Counted from the stretch's first letter, positions 1-4,993 are shown. The stretch is 5,223 nt of DNA from Syntrophales bacterium (GCA_028715865.1 JAQUQY010000114.1:1-5223); one strand, 5' to 3'. The notes: a model not told the origin generated them from the sequence alone. A program made the numbers and translations.

Positions 1-158
1 AGGTGTTAAACTCCAGCTTCAACCATAGCCAACGGTCACCGGATCTTATCGGCCAGGTTAAGGGCCAGTTAAATTTCCCTCATCCCCCGTTCAGGCCAAT
101 GTTTTTATCTGCTTTCTTACGTATTCAATTTCAGCAATTTTTTCAAAGGCCCAATTAT
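1..158. other. Left-edge non-coding stretch
   Basis: I see no supportable gene here. A plus-strand frame stays open from base 3 to a stop at 180-182, but it has no ribosome binding site or start in view, its residues look non-protein-like, and it runs into the repeat. A short imperfect direct duplication, GGCCAGGTTAA (51-61) and GGCCAGTTAA (63-72), is the only visible structure before the 6-bp flank of the first MITE copy at 153-158. Confidence 0.5.
153..158. repeat. Target-site duplication of MITE copy 1, left
   Basis: AATTAT immediately before the element's GATGG end. The same six bases follow the other end at 321-326. The preceding C also matches if the boundary is moved by one base, so the duplication is 6-7 bp and AT-rich. 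Confidence 0.7.
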
Positions 159-320
159 GATGGCATCGTAAAAAGTCTTTGAAACCATCGAATTAGATGG
201 CTTTGTAAAAAGAGCCGCAGGCAAGGCGGGCAAATCCTGAGGAATGAGGCGCACATACGGTGCGTCGCAGTGACGAAGGATGAAGCCCAACGAAGCATCC
301 GGCCTTTTTACGAAGTCATC
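159..320 (-). mobile_element. MITE copy 1 (162 bp, non-autonomous element)
   Basis: This is a 162-bp element that, reverse-complemented, aligns without gaps to bases 710-871 (141/162 identical by hand count). Its ends are inverted repeats: GATGGCATCGTAAAAAG at 159-175 and, on the other strand, GATGACTTCGTAAAAAG at 320-304, matching at 15 of 17 positions. It is flanked by the 6-bp direct repeat AATTAT at 153-158 and 321-326, which fits a target-site duplication. Internally it has a third end-like motif (GATGGCTTTGTAAAAAG, 196-212), a near-perfect 16-bp palindrome (185-200) and a 5-bp-stem hairpin (250-264). It encodes no transposase. The open frame across it (117-338, minus) is a by-product of the repeat. 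Minus strand is given because this copy is inverted relative to copy 2; the orientation is arbitrary. The mobilising transposase is not in the window. Confidence 0.85.
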
Positions 321-326
321 AATTAT
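321..326. repeat. Target-site duplication of MITE copy 1, right
   Basis: AATTAT immediately after the GTCATC end of the element, identical to 153-158. Together the pair indicates an insertion that duplicated an AT-rich target. Confidence 0.7.
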
Positions 327-374
327 CGCGCATGGCAAAAAGCTTCCCGCGCGAGTACGGCCATGATAAAGAGC

Positions 375-414
375 AAAAAAAAGCGCTCTCGAGACATCGC
401 CCCGGAGCGCTTTT
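375..414 (-). terminator. Intrinsic terminator of the cold-shock gene
   Basis: Read on the minus strand, AGCGCTC (411-405) and GAGCGCT (388-382) form a 7-bp GC-rich stem around a 16-nt loop, followed by eight T residues (complement of A 375-382). It lies 20 bp past the stop codon of the cold-shock gene. The other flank has TTTT at 411-414 on the plus strand, so it may also stop plus-strand transcription weakly. Confidence 0.85.
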
Positions 415-431
415 CTGCAATCTAAACCTTT

Positions 432-632
432 TTAGATGACTTTTACGTTGGCTGCCGAGGGGCCTTTTTTGCCCTGCTCGATATCAAAGCTTACGCGCTG
501 ATTCTCGCGAAGAACTTTGAAGCCGTCAGCCTGAATGGCGCTGTAGTGAACAAACACGTCACCGCCCTCATCGTTTTCGATGAAACCGAAACCCTTGCTT
601 TCATTGAACCATTTTACGATACCCGTAGACAT
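432..632 (-). CDS. cspA: Cold-shock domain protein (CspA family)
   Basis: This is a 66-residue single cold-shock domain, a small cytoplasmic OB-fold protein that binds single-stranded RNA and DNA and in this family acts as an RNA chaperone that melts mRNA structure. The nucleic-acid-binding motifs are both intact: RNP1 KGFGFI at residues 13-18 and RNP2 VFVHY at 26-30. The conserved start TGIVKWFN (with Trp8) and the ending GPSAANV are also present. Length is typical of the family (65-70 residues). The start is fixed by AAAGGAGG (complement of 642-649) nine bases upstream. The gene stands alone, has its own terminator at 375-414, and lies between two inverted MITE copies. The upstream copy begins only 70-80 bp from the start, so the untranslated leader is short unless transcription begins within the repeat. 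I could not find a convincing promoter. The symbol is a family name: which csp paralogue this is, and whether it is cold-induced, cannot be told from the sequence. Confidence 0.96.
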   Translation of the reverse strand: MSTGIVKWFNESKGFGFIENDEGGDVFVHYSAIQADGFKVLRENQRVSFDIEQGKKGPSAANVKVI

Positions 633-641
633 TGCGGCAAT

Positions 642-649
642 CCTCCTTT
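642..649 (-). promoter_or_regulatory. Ribosome binding site of the cold-shock gene
   Basis: AAAGGAGG on the minus strand, nine bases before the ATG at 632-630. It is close to the anti-Shine-Dalgarno optimum and suits a highly translated gene. Confidence 0.85.
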
Positions 650-702
650 CAAAATTTTCCTAAAGTTGGATCGGCCACATGTATGAAACAAACCGACAAT
701 TG

Positions 703-709
703 AAATTTT
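703..709. repeat. Target-site duplication of MITE copy 2, left
   Basis: AAATTTT directly before the GATGAC end of the element. It is repeated exactly at 872-878 after the other end. Confidence 0.7.
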
Positions 710-871
710 GATGACTTCGTAAAAAGCCCGGATGCTTCGTTGGGCTTCATCCTTCGTCACTGCGACGCACCATAAGTGCGACTCATTCCTCAGGATTCGC
801 CCGCCTTGCCTGCGAACCTTTTTCCGAAGCCATCGAATTCGATAGTTCCAGCAACTTTCTACGGGACCGTC
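710..871 (+). mobile_element. MITE copy 2 (162 bp, inverted relative to copy 1)
   Basis: Second copy of the 162-bp element, in opposite orientation to 159-320 and aligning to it without gaps. Divergence is uneven: by hand count 5 mismatches fall in the first 100 bases and 16 in the last 62. The left end GATGACTTCGTAAAAAG (710-726) is intact. The right outer end (855-871, reverse complement GACGGTCCCGTAGAAAG) matches it at only 11 of 17 positions, whereas the internal motif at 818-834 (reverse complement GATGGCTTCGGAAAAAG) matches at 15 of 17. Flanks carry the 7-bp duplication AAATTTT. The conserved hairpin (766-780) and palindrome (830-845) are both present. It has no coding capacity: open frames across it (614-901 minus, 776-1273 plus) are by-products. 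Confidence 0.82.
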
Positions 872-878
872 AAATTTT
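872..878. repeat. Target-site duplication of MITE copy 2, right
   Basis: AAATTTT directly after the GACCGTC end of copy 2, identical to 703-709. It differs from the duplication around copy 1, which suggests independent insertions rather than movement of the whole 159-871 segment. Confidence 0.7.
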
Positions 879-1041
879 TGATGTTCAACTTCGTACTTCA
901 AAATGTCTCAATCCAAACTTTACCACGCGCCGGCAACCCTCATGAAGCGACAGACACGCTGAGAATAGAGCGCACTTTTACCCTTTTTGCGGGGAAAGTC
1001 AAGATATATTTATTATTGGCCGGCGGCTGGCATGAAACAGC
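879..1041. other. Non-coding stretch between MITE copy 2 and the M50 protease gene
   Basis: I see no gene here and no clear intrinsic terminator for the protease gene that ends at 1042. The plus-strand open frame crossing this region starts inside the repeat, continues antisense through the protease gene and has no ribosome binding site, so it is not a gene. Confidence 0.5.
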
Positions 1042-1668
1042 TTACACCGGAATAAAAAATCCGATCAGTCCGTATAGTATATTAAAGATGAAATTGATTA
1101 CCGGCCTCAGTACACCCAGGAACAGAAGGCCTATTATGATAAAAAACCCGTATGGCTCCAGTCTCAGAAGAGAGTACTGGTACCGCGGAGGCAGAAATCC
1201 CATGAGTATCTTGGAACCGTCCAGGGGAGGAATAGGAATAAGGTTGAAGGCGGCCAGAATGATGTTGATGTAGGCGAAATATGTAAGCGCTGTTGCCACA
1301 ACGCCGCCGGGTAAAGGTTTCATCAGCTGCAGGAAAAAAAGTGCCACAAAGGCAAGTATCATGTTCGTCACGACACCCGCGGCTGAAACGGCGATCAGCG
1401 CCCTGCGGCTGTCGCCAAGATTGGCGAAATTGACGGGCACGGGCCTGGCCCATCCGAAACCCACGATAAACAGCATTAGAGTCCCCAGCGGGTCCAGGTG
1501 CTTCAGCGGGTTAAAAGTCAAACGCCCCATGTTCTTCGCCGTTGGATCTCCCATCCGGTAGGCCACCAGCCCGTGGGCCACTTCATGAAATATCACGGCA
1601 TAGAGAAGAGGCACGGCTATCAGAATAAAGGTCCACGGTGATTCCAGGAGAACTTTTATCAAACCCAT
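1042..1668 (-). CDS. Site-2 protease family (M50) membrane metalloprotease
   Basis: This is a 208-residue, strongly hydrophobic protein of the M50 (site-2 protease / SpoIVFB-like) zinc metalloprotease family, which cuts substrates within or next to the membrane. The zinc-binding HEVAH lies at residues 28-32 in the first hydrophobic segment (about 11-34). The second family motif NLIPIPPLDG is at 142-151, with Asp150 the expected third zinc ligand. Further hydrophobic segments lie at about 62-72, 90-115, 124-142, 173-188 and 189-206. The central motif usually written AGPxxN appears here as AAGVVTN (96-102), so the proline is replaced while the Asn is kept. There is no PDZ domain, so it is the compact form rather than RseP. 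The start is supported by AAGGAGAG (complement of 1679-1686) ten bases upstream. It is transcribed alone, divergent from citrate synthase. Members of this subgroup are often generic annotations, and the substrate is unknown. Confidence 0.93.
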   Translation of the reverse strand: MGLIKVLLESPWTFILIAVPLLYAVIFHEVAHGLVAYRMGDPTAKNMGRLTFNPLKHLDPLGTLMLFIVGFGWARPVPVNFANLGDSRRALIAVSAAGVVTNMILAFVALFFLQLMKPLPGGVVATALTYFAYINIILAAFNLIPIPPLDGSKILMGFLPPRYQYSLLRLEPYGFFIIIGLLFLGVLRPVINFIFNILYGLIGFFIPV

Positions 1669-1678
1669 CGTTGGTTAT

Positions 1679-1686
1679 CTCTCCTT
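1679..1686 (-). promoter_or_regulatory. Ribosome binding site of the M50 protease gene
   Basis: AAGGAGAG on the minus strand, ten bases before the ATG at 1668-1666. It supports this start over internal methionines. Confidence 0.75.
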
Positions 1687-1806
1687 TTGATCATCATCTC
1701 TTCCTCAATTTTTTCAACTTACCATAAAATCCCCAGCCTGTCGATTTACTCATCCTGATTTTGCCTTGATCCGCTCATCAAACCGCCGGGGCACTGTGAA
1801 TTTTAC

Positions 1807-1835
1807 TGGCAAAGTCCGCAAGTGTCTGTTATATT
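1807..1835 (+). promoter_or_regulatory. gltA: Candidate promoter of citrate synthase (extended -10)
   Basis: TGT followed by TATATT (1827-1835) matches an extended -10 element (TGnTATAAT with one mismatch). The hexamer 17 bp upstream, TGGCAA (1807-1812), is a poor -35, as is common for extended -10 promoters. Transcription would begin near 1842 and give a leader of about 38 nt. This is a motif match only. Confidence 0.45.
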
Positions 1836-1863
1836 TCCCGGCTTAAACTGCCTTTTATCTTTT

Positions 1864-1870
1864 AAGGGGG
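1864..1870 (+). promoter_or_regulatory. gltA: Ribosome binding site of citrate synthase
   Basis: AAGGGGG nine bases before the ATG at 1880. A second purine run, AAGGGG (1871-1876), is only three bases from the start, so the upstream one is the likelier site. Confidence 0.6.
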
Positions 1871-1879
1871 AAGGGGCCG

Positions 1880-3190
1880 ATGTCAAAAACAGCAACATTG
1901 ACAGTTGATGGTAAAAGCTATGAACTCCCCATCATCGTGGGATCAGAGGGGGAAAAGGCCATTGACATATCCAACCTTCTCAAAGATACAGGACACATCA
2001 CATTTGATCCGGGATATGTCAATACGGGAAACTGTGTAAGTTCCATAACATTTCTGGACGGCAAAAAAGGGATCCTCAGGTACAGGGGCATCCCCATAGA
2101 ACAGCTTGCCGAGCATTCCACCTTCGTCGAAACTTCCTATCTTCTGATAAGCGGAGAGCTTCCCACACCCGATGAATTGAGCGTTTTTTCCAGTCTTCTC
2201 AACGATCACTCTCTGGTTCACGAAGACATGAAAACCTTCTTTTCAAGCTATCCCCGCGGGGCTCACCCGATGGGGATCCTTTCATCCATGGTAAACGCCC
2301 TTCGCGCCTTTTATCCGGAGGTTCCGGAACGAAGCCAGGAGGAGGAAATGAACCTTACCGTGGCCCGCCTCCTTTCAAAACTTCGTACTCTGGCCTCCAT
2401 TTCATACAAGATTTCCCGGGGCCATCGGGTGATCTACCCTTCCCACGAACTGGGATATTGCGCTAATTTCCTCAACATGATGTTCGATTCTCCCGTTCGC
2501 CCCTACGTGATCGATTACGACGTGGTGCGCGCCCTTGAAGTATTCTGGATTCTATCGGCCGACCACGAGCAGAACTGTTCCACCTCGGCCGTCCGCCATG
2601 TGGGAAGCGCCATGGTAAACATCTACGCGTCAATTTCAGCGGGCATAAGCGCCCTGTGGGGACCCCTGCACGGCGGGGCGAATCAGGCGGTTATTGAAAT
2701 GCTCCAGCAGATCTCGGAAAGCGGAGGGAAAACACAGCCCTTCATAGACCGGGCCAAAGACAAGAACGACCCCTTTCGCCTCATGGGATTCGGGCATCGT
2801 GTCTATAAGACCTATGACCCTCGAACCCCCATCATAAAAAAAATGTGTGACAGGATCCTTGCCAAGCTTGAAAGAGTCGACCCGCTGCTTGACATAGCCC
2901 GGGAACTGGAGGAAAAGGCAACCCGCGATTCCTTCTTTATCGATCAAAACCTCTATCCCAACGTGGATTTTTACAGCGGCATCCTCCTGCGCGCCATGGA
3001 CGTGCCCGTGAACATGTTTCCGGTAATGTTTGCCATAGGGAGACTGCCTGGATGGATCGCCCAGTGGATGGAAAGCATGGACGACCCCAACTTAAAATTA
3101 TGCCGGCCCAGACAGATCTACATAGGTCCTAACGAGCGCGATTACATACCCAGGGACAAGAGGACGGCACAGAAAAATCATGATGGGTGA
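1880..3190 (+). CDS. gltA: Citrate synthase (hexameric, type II)
   Basis: This 436-residue cytoplasmic enzyme condenses acetyl-CoA with oxaloacetate to citrate, the entry step of the oxidative TCA cycle and of glutamate precursor synthesis. Length and layout match the long Gram-negative GltA form (E. coli, 427), including the N-terminal beta-rich domain (about 1-50). Active-site residues are all present: His229 in DHEQN, His264 in GPLHGGAN, His306 in GFGHRVYK and Asp363 in NVDFYSG, plus the arginines in GRLPGW (Arg388) and CRPRQ (Arg409, Arg411). The segment YPRGAHPMG (124-132) aligns with the region of E. coli GltA involved in NADH inhibition. The residue aligned to the regulatory Cys206 of E. 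coli appears to be Val206 (DSPVRPY), so NADH control cannot be assumed. The start is supported by AAGGGGG upstream. No TCA gene adjoins it. It is convergent with the transglycosylase gene 15 bp downstream, with no clear terminator between them. Methylcitrate synthase is less likely given the length and N-terminal domain. Confidence 0.97.
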   Translation: MSKTATLTVDGKSYELPIIVGSEGEKAIDISNLLKDTGHITFDPGYVNTGNCVSSITFLDGKKGILRYRGIPIEQLAEHSTFVETSYLLISGELPTPDELSVFSSLLNDHSLVHEDMKTFFSSYPRGAHPMGILSSMVNALRAFYPEVPERSQEEEMNLTVARLLSKLRTLASISYKISRGHRVIYPSHELGYCANFLNMMFDSPVRPYVIDYDVVRALEVFWILSADHEQNCSTSAVRHVGSAMVNIYASISAGISALWGPLHGGANQAVIEMLQQISESGGKTQPFIDRAKDKNDPFRLMGFGHRVYKTYDPRTPIIKKMCDRILAKLERVDPLLDIARELEEKATRDSFFIDQNLYPNVDFYSGILLRAMDVPVNMFPVMFAIGRLPGWIAQWMESMDDPNLKLCRPRQIYIGPNERDYIPRDKRTAQKNHDG

Positions 3191-3205
3191 ATCAAAAGAC
3201 CGGAA

Positions 3206-3907
3206 TCAGGCGCTTTCAACCGTTTCTCCGGATACGCCTTTGAAATACCTGTAATACTGGAAAACCCTCTGAATGTAGGTTTGTGTGGCCGGAAAAGGCG
3301 GAACGCCCTGGTACTCCCTCACCCGCCTGGAACCGGCGTTATAGGCGGCCAGTGCAAGCGTAGTCTGCTCGTTGAATTCATCGAGAAGATGTCTGAAATA
3401 CCTGACGCCGGCGTCGATATTCTCTTCGGGGTTGAAGCTGTCTTGAACGCCCAGCTCCGAGGCTGTCCGCGGCATTAATTGCATCAGCCCGCGGGCTCCC
3501 CTGCTGGATACCGCCATGTGATTATACCCGGATTCGGCCATGATTATAGCCTTTACCAGGGCCGGTTCAATATCGTACCGGTTAGCCGTTTCCTCAATGA
3601 TATGATCAAAACTTTCGTCCCTCCACAGAATAGTAACCACCCTTTTTTCACAGGTTTCTGCGGAGGTCTTTCCCTGCAGGGAATGCGAACCCGGCGCCAT
3701 ATAAAGCGAAAAGTCCGATTTTTTTGAAGGGTCCACTAATACGAAAGAACCCTTGCTGTCAATTGACAGCAGGATTCCCATGGAAAAAACAAAGGCCAAC
3801 GGAAGAGCCATTTGCCCCAGGCATTTGATATACGAAAATATGTCCTTTTTTGATTTCATTCCGAGCCTGCCATATGTACTAGAAACATAATACCTCTTCC
3901 CCTCCAT
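3206..3907 (-). CDS. SLT-domain lytic transglycosylase, membrane-anchored
   Basis: This 233-residue envelope enzyme is predicted to cleave the MurNAc-GlcNAc bond of peptidoglycan non-hydrolytically, forming 1,6-anhydro-MurNAc. The C-terminal SLT (goose-lysozyme-like) domain spans about residues 96-225. The catalytic Glu125 is in AESGYN, followed by GARGLMQLMP (137-146), NIDAGVRYFRHLL (163-175), the substrate-groove motif AAYNAG (187-192) and PPFPATQTYIQRV (203-215). A single hydrophobic segment at about 32-48 after a basic stretch (KSKK, 18-21) is a signal peptide or anchor. No lipobox is visible, so a lipoprotein such as MltC is unlikely. Residues 50-95 look like a linker. The start was chosen because GGAG lies seven bases upstream. 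Met17 (codon at 3859-3857) is an alternative that would give a more usual short signal-peptide N-region, but its upstream AGG-like sequence is weaker. The gene is divergent from the AsmA-like gene and shares a leader motif with it. The precise transglycosylase subfamily is not resolvable by eye. Confidence 0.94.
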   Translation of the reverse strand: MEGKRYYVSSTYGRLGMKSKKDIFSYIKCLGQMALPLAFVFSMGILLSIDSKGSFVLVDPSKKSDFSLYMAPGSHSLQGKTSAETCEKRVVTILWRDESFDHIIEETANRYDIEPALVKAIIMAESGYNHMAVSSRGARGLMQLMPRTASELGVQDSFNPEENIDAGVRYFRHLLDEFNEQTTLALAAYNAGSRRVREYQGVPPFPATQTYIQRVFQYYRYFKGVSGETVESA

Positions 3908-3925
3908 GTCAATGCTCCATATCCT

Positions 3926-3939
3926 GAGTGGACCTTTTT
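3926..3939 (-). repeat. Leader motif of the transglycosylase gene, shared with the divergent gene
   Basis: On the minus strand AAAAAGGTCC (complement of 3930-3939) precedes the start codon by 22 bases and is followed by GGAGCATT before the ATG. The exact inverted copy lies at 4126-4135 in the leader of the divergent AsmA-like gene, where it is followed by GGAGGCATT. Whether it is an operator, a shared RNA element or coincidence is unknown. Confidence 0.4.
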
Positions 3940-4062
3940 ACGATACATAAATCGACTGAATACCGACGGCATATTGTCCCATAACACCCTGTAAATAAGG
4001 CATTAAGCAACAAACTGCTCCCATAAGCAGTCCGTAAGAGAAACAGGGAAAGCGATTACTTT

Positions 4063-4091
4063 TTGAATATGAATACATTAGGGTATATAAT
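4063..4091 (+). promoter_or_regulatory. Sigma-70 promoter of the AsmA-like gene
   Basis: TTGAAT (4063-4068) and a perfect TATAAT (4086-4091) are separated by exactly 17 bp. The predicted start near 4098 leaves a leader of about 54 nt. This is the best promoter match in the window. Confidence 0.75.
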
Positions 4092-4125
4092 TTCCTGATT
4101 CGGCCCTACGGAAGCGTTAAAACTC

Positions 4126-4135
4126 AAAAAGGTCC
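4126..4135 (+). repeat. Leader motif of the AsmA-like gene, inverted copy of 3930-3939
   Basis: AAAAAGGTCC lies 16 bases before the ATG and just ahead of the Shine-Dalgarno site. It is the exact inverted match of 3930-3939 and occupies the equivalent position in the other leader. Confidence 0.4.
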
Positions 4136-4136
4136 G

Positions 4137-4144
4137 TAAGGAGG
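4137..4144 (+). promoter_or_regulatory. Ribosome binding site of the AsmA-like gene
   Basis: TAAGGAGG seven bases before the ATG at 4152, essentially the consensus. It fixes the start codon. Confidence 0.88.
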
Positions 4145-4151
4145 CATTCCA

Positions 4152-4964
4152 ATGAAAAAAATAATAATCGCCCTTTTTCTGGTCGTCGTCATAGCCTTAG
4201 CAGGCGTGCTCGCAACATCCTACTTCATGCTGGACAAAATAATTCACAGGGGGATCGAGTTCATAGGGCCTGAAGCCGCGGGAGTATCCGTTAAGGTCAA
4301 TTCCGTAAATATATCACCCCTGTCGGGAACCTTCGGCCTCAACATGCTTGCCCTGGGAAACCCGGAGGGTTTCAGCGCCGACCGTTCTTTCATTGTGCGT
4401 GATTTCAGCGTAAAGGTCGACATGTCGTCTCTACTGAAAGACGTCATAATTGTTGAAGAAGTGGTAATTGACGGTGCGTCGGTCACCTGGGAGGGCTTCA
4501 CCGGCGACAACCATCGGCAGATCATGCGAAACATTGATAACTACGCGGCAGGGTTCAAAAAACCTGACGAGGGAAAAGCAGGGGCGCCTAAAGCCGAAGA
4601 GTCAGGCAAAAAAATAATCATAAAAAATGTCTATCTGAAAAACAGCTCAATGGATTTTGTGGCAGCGGGAAGAAAACTTGTCACCATTCCCGTTCCCGCC
4701 CTTCATCTGACTGATATCGGAGCGAAGGAAGGCGGTGAGAGCCCCGGCGAGGCGATCCAGCAAACCTACGAACAAATTTACGCGGCCCTGGCGCGATCGG
4801 CAAACGCGAACGCGCGTCTATTTCGTGAAAAACTTGGCGAACTGGGAGAGATAGGATCTGAACTTCTTGAAAAGGCCGGGGAATCCACCAGGGGGTTCCT
4901 GGATAAAGCGGGCAGCAGGCTGGATGACCTGCGGAAAAACATTGGAGAACTTTTCAAAAAATAA
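4152..4964 (+). CDS. AsmA-like membrane-anchored envelope protein (hypothetical)
   Basis: This 270-residue protein has an N-terminal KK-hydrophobic segment (about 4-24) that is an uncleaved anchor or signal peptide, placing the rest in the periplasm. Residues 45-115 alternate short beta-strand-like stretches with the pattern VKVNSVNISPLSGTFGL, GNPEGF, VDMSSLLKDVIIVEEVVIDG. This is the style of the N-terminal part of AsmA / DUF748-type proteins, which belong to the same broad class as bridge-like lipid transporters of the envelope. A charged, Gly/Lys/Glu-rich linker (136-153) follows, then a second strand block, KKIIIKNVYLKNSSMDF (153-169). Residues 200-270 are predicted helical and heptad-like (GELGEIGSELLEKAG, FLDKAGSRLDDLRKNIGELF). 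It is far shorter than full AsmA (about 600 residues), so it is a mini-version or a distinct small family. The anchor and AsmA-like resemblance are seen by eye. The function is not established, and lipid handling would be an inference. It has its own sigma-70 promoter and a consensus ribosome binding site. Confidence 0.85.
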   Translation: MKKIIIALFLVVVIALAGVLATSYFMLDKIIHRGIEFIGPEAAGVSVKVNSVNISPLSGTFGLNMLALGNPEGFSADRSFIVRDFSVKVDMSSLLKDVIIVEEVVIDGASVTWEGFTGDNHRQIMRNIDNYAAGFKKPDEGKAGAPKAEESGKKIIIKNVYLKNSSMDFVAAGRKLVTIPVPALHLTDIGAKEGGESPGEAIQQTYEQIYAALARSANANARLFREKLGELGEIGSELLEKAGESTRGFLDKAGSRLDDLRKNIGELFKK

Positions 4965-4973
4965 CTCAAAGAT

Positions 4974-4992
4974 GATGAACTCGTAAAAAGTC
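4974..4992 (+). repeat. Solo MITE-end-like sequence
   Basis: GATGAACTCGTAAAAAGTC matches the intact MITE end GATGACTTCGTAAAAAG at 15 of its 17 positions and lies ten bases past the stop of the AsmA-like gene. The following sequence does not resemble the 162-bp element, and no partner end follows within the window. It is either a remnant or one end of a related element family. Confidence 0.5.
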
Positions 4993-4993
4993 G

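Larger units (their letters stand above)
3908..4151. other. Divergent intergenic control region
   Basis: This 244-bp non-coding stretch separates the transglycosylase and AsmA-like genes. It contains the strong plus-strand promoter at 4063-4091, a 10-bp inverted repeat (3930-3939 / 4126-4135), a small hairpin ACTGCT-CCCATA-AGCAGT (4014-4031) and a 9-bp direct repeat GTCCGTAAG (4030-4038 and 4132-4140). I did not find a convincing minus-strand promoter for the transglycosylase. Confidence 0.6.

Noticed and set aside
117..338. Open frame of 73 codons on the minus strand
   Set aside because: It spans MITE copy 1 almost exactly. A similar peptide (RLIPQD, PALPA, KPSNS) is read from copy 2 in the corresponding frame. 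This is repeat-derived reading potential without a ribosome binding site, not a gene.
326..365. Two alternative short pairings (TCGCGC/GCGCGA and CATGGC/GCCATG), possible riboswitch-like structure
   Set aside because: They are 6-bp stems with long loops located downstream of a gene's terminator, with no coding target following. No known riboswitch features are visible.
421..436. TCTAAA-CCTT-TTTAGA palindrome overlapping the cold-shock stop codon
   Set aside because: The stem is short and AT-rich, and the proper GC-rich terminator lies directly downstream. It is probably incidental.
159..871. Composite transposon carrying the cold-shock gene
   Set aside because: Each repeat has its own target-site duplication and the outer flanks differ from each other, so separate insertions explain the data. 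No transposase is present.
614..901. Open frame of 95 codons on the minus strand
   Set aside because: It covers MITE copy 2 and overlaps the start of the cold-shock gene in another frame, with no ribosome binding site and no recognisable domain.
776..1273. Open frame of 165 codons on the plus strand
   Set aside because: It starts inside MITE copy 2 and runs antisense through the end of the M50 protease gene, whose family motifs are clear on the other strand.
1807..1820. Sigma-54 promoter upstream of citrate synthase (TGGC...GCA)
   Set aside because: The GG and GC dinucleotides are separated by 8 bases rather than the 10 required.
3191..3241. Possible shared terminator between citrate synthase and transglycosylase (CCGGA...TCCGG)
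   Set aside because: It is a 5-bp stem with a 32-nt loop, no T run, and lies mostly inside the transglycosylase coding sequence.
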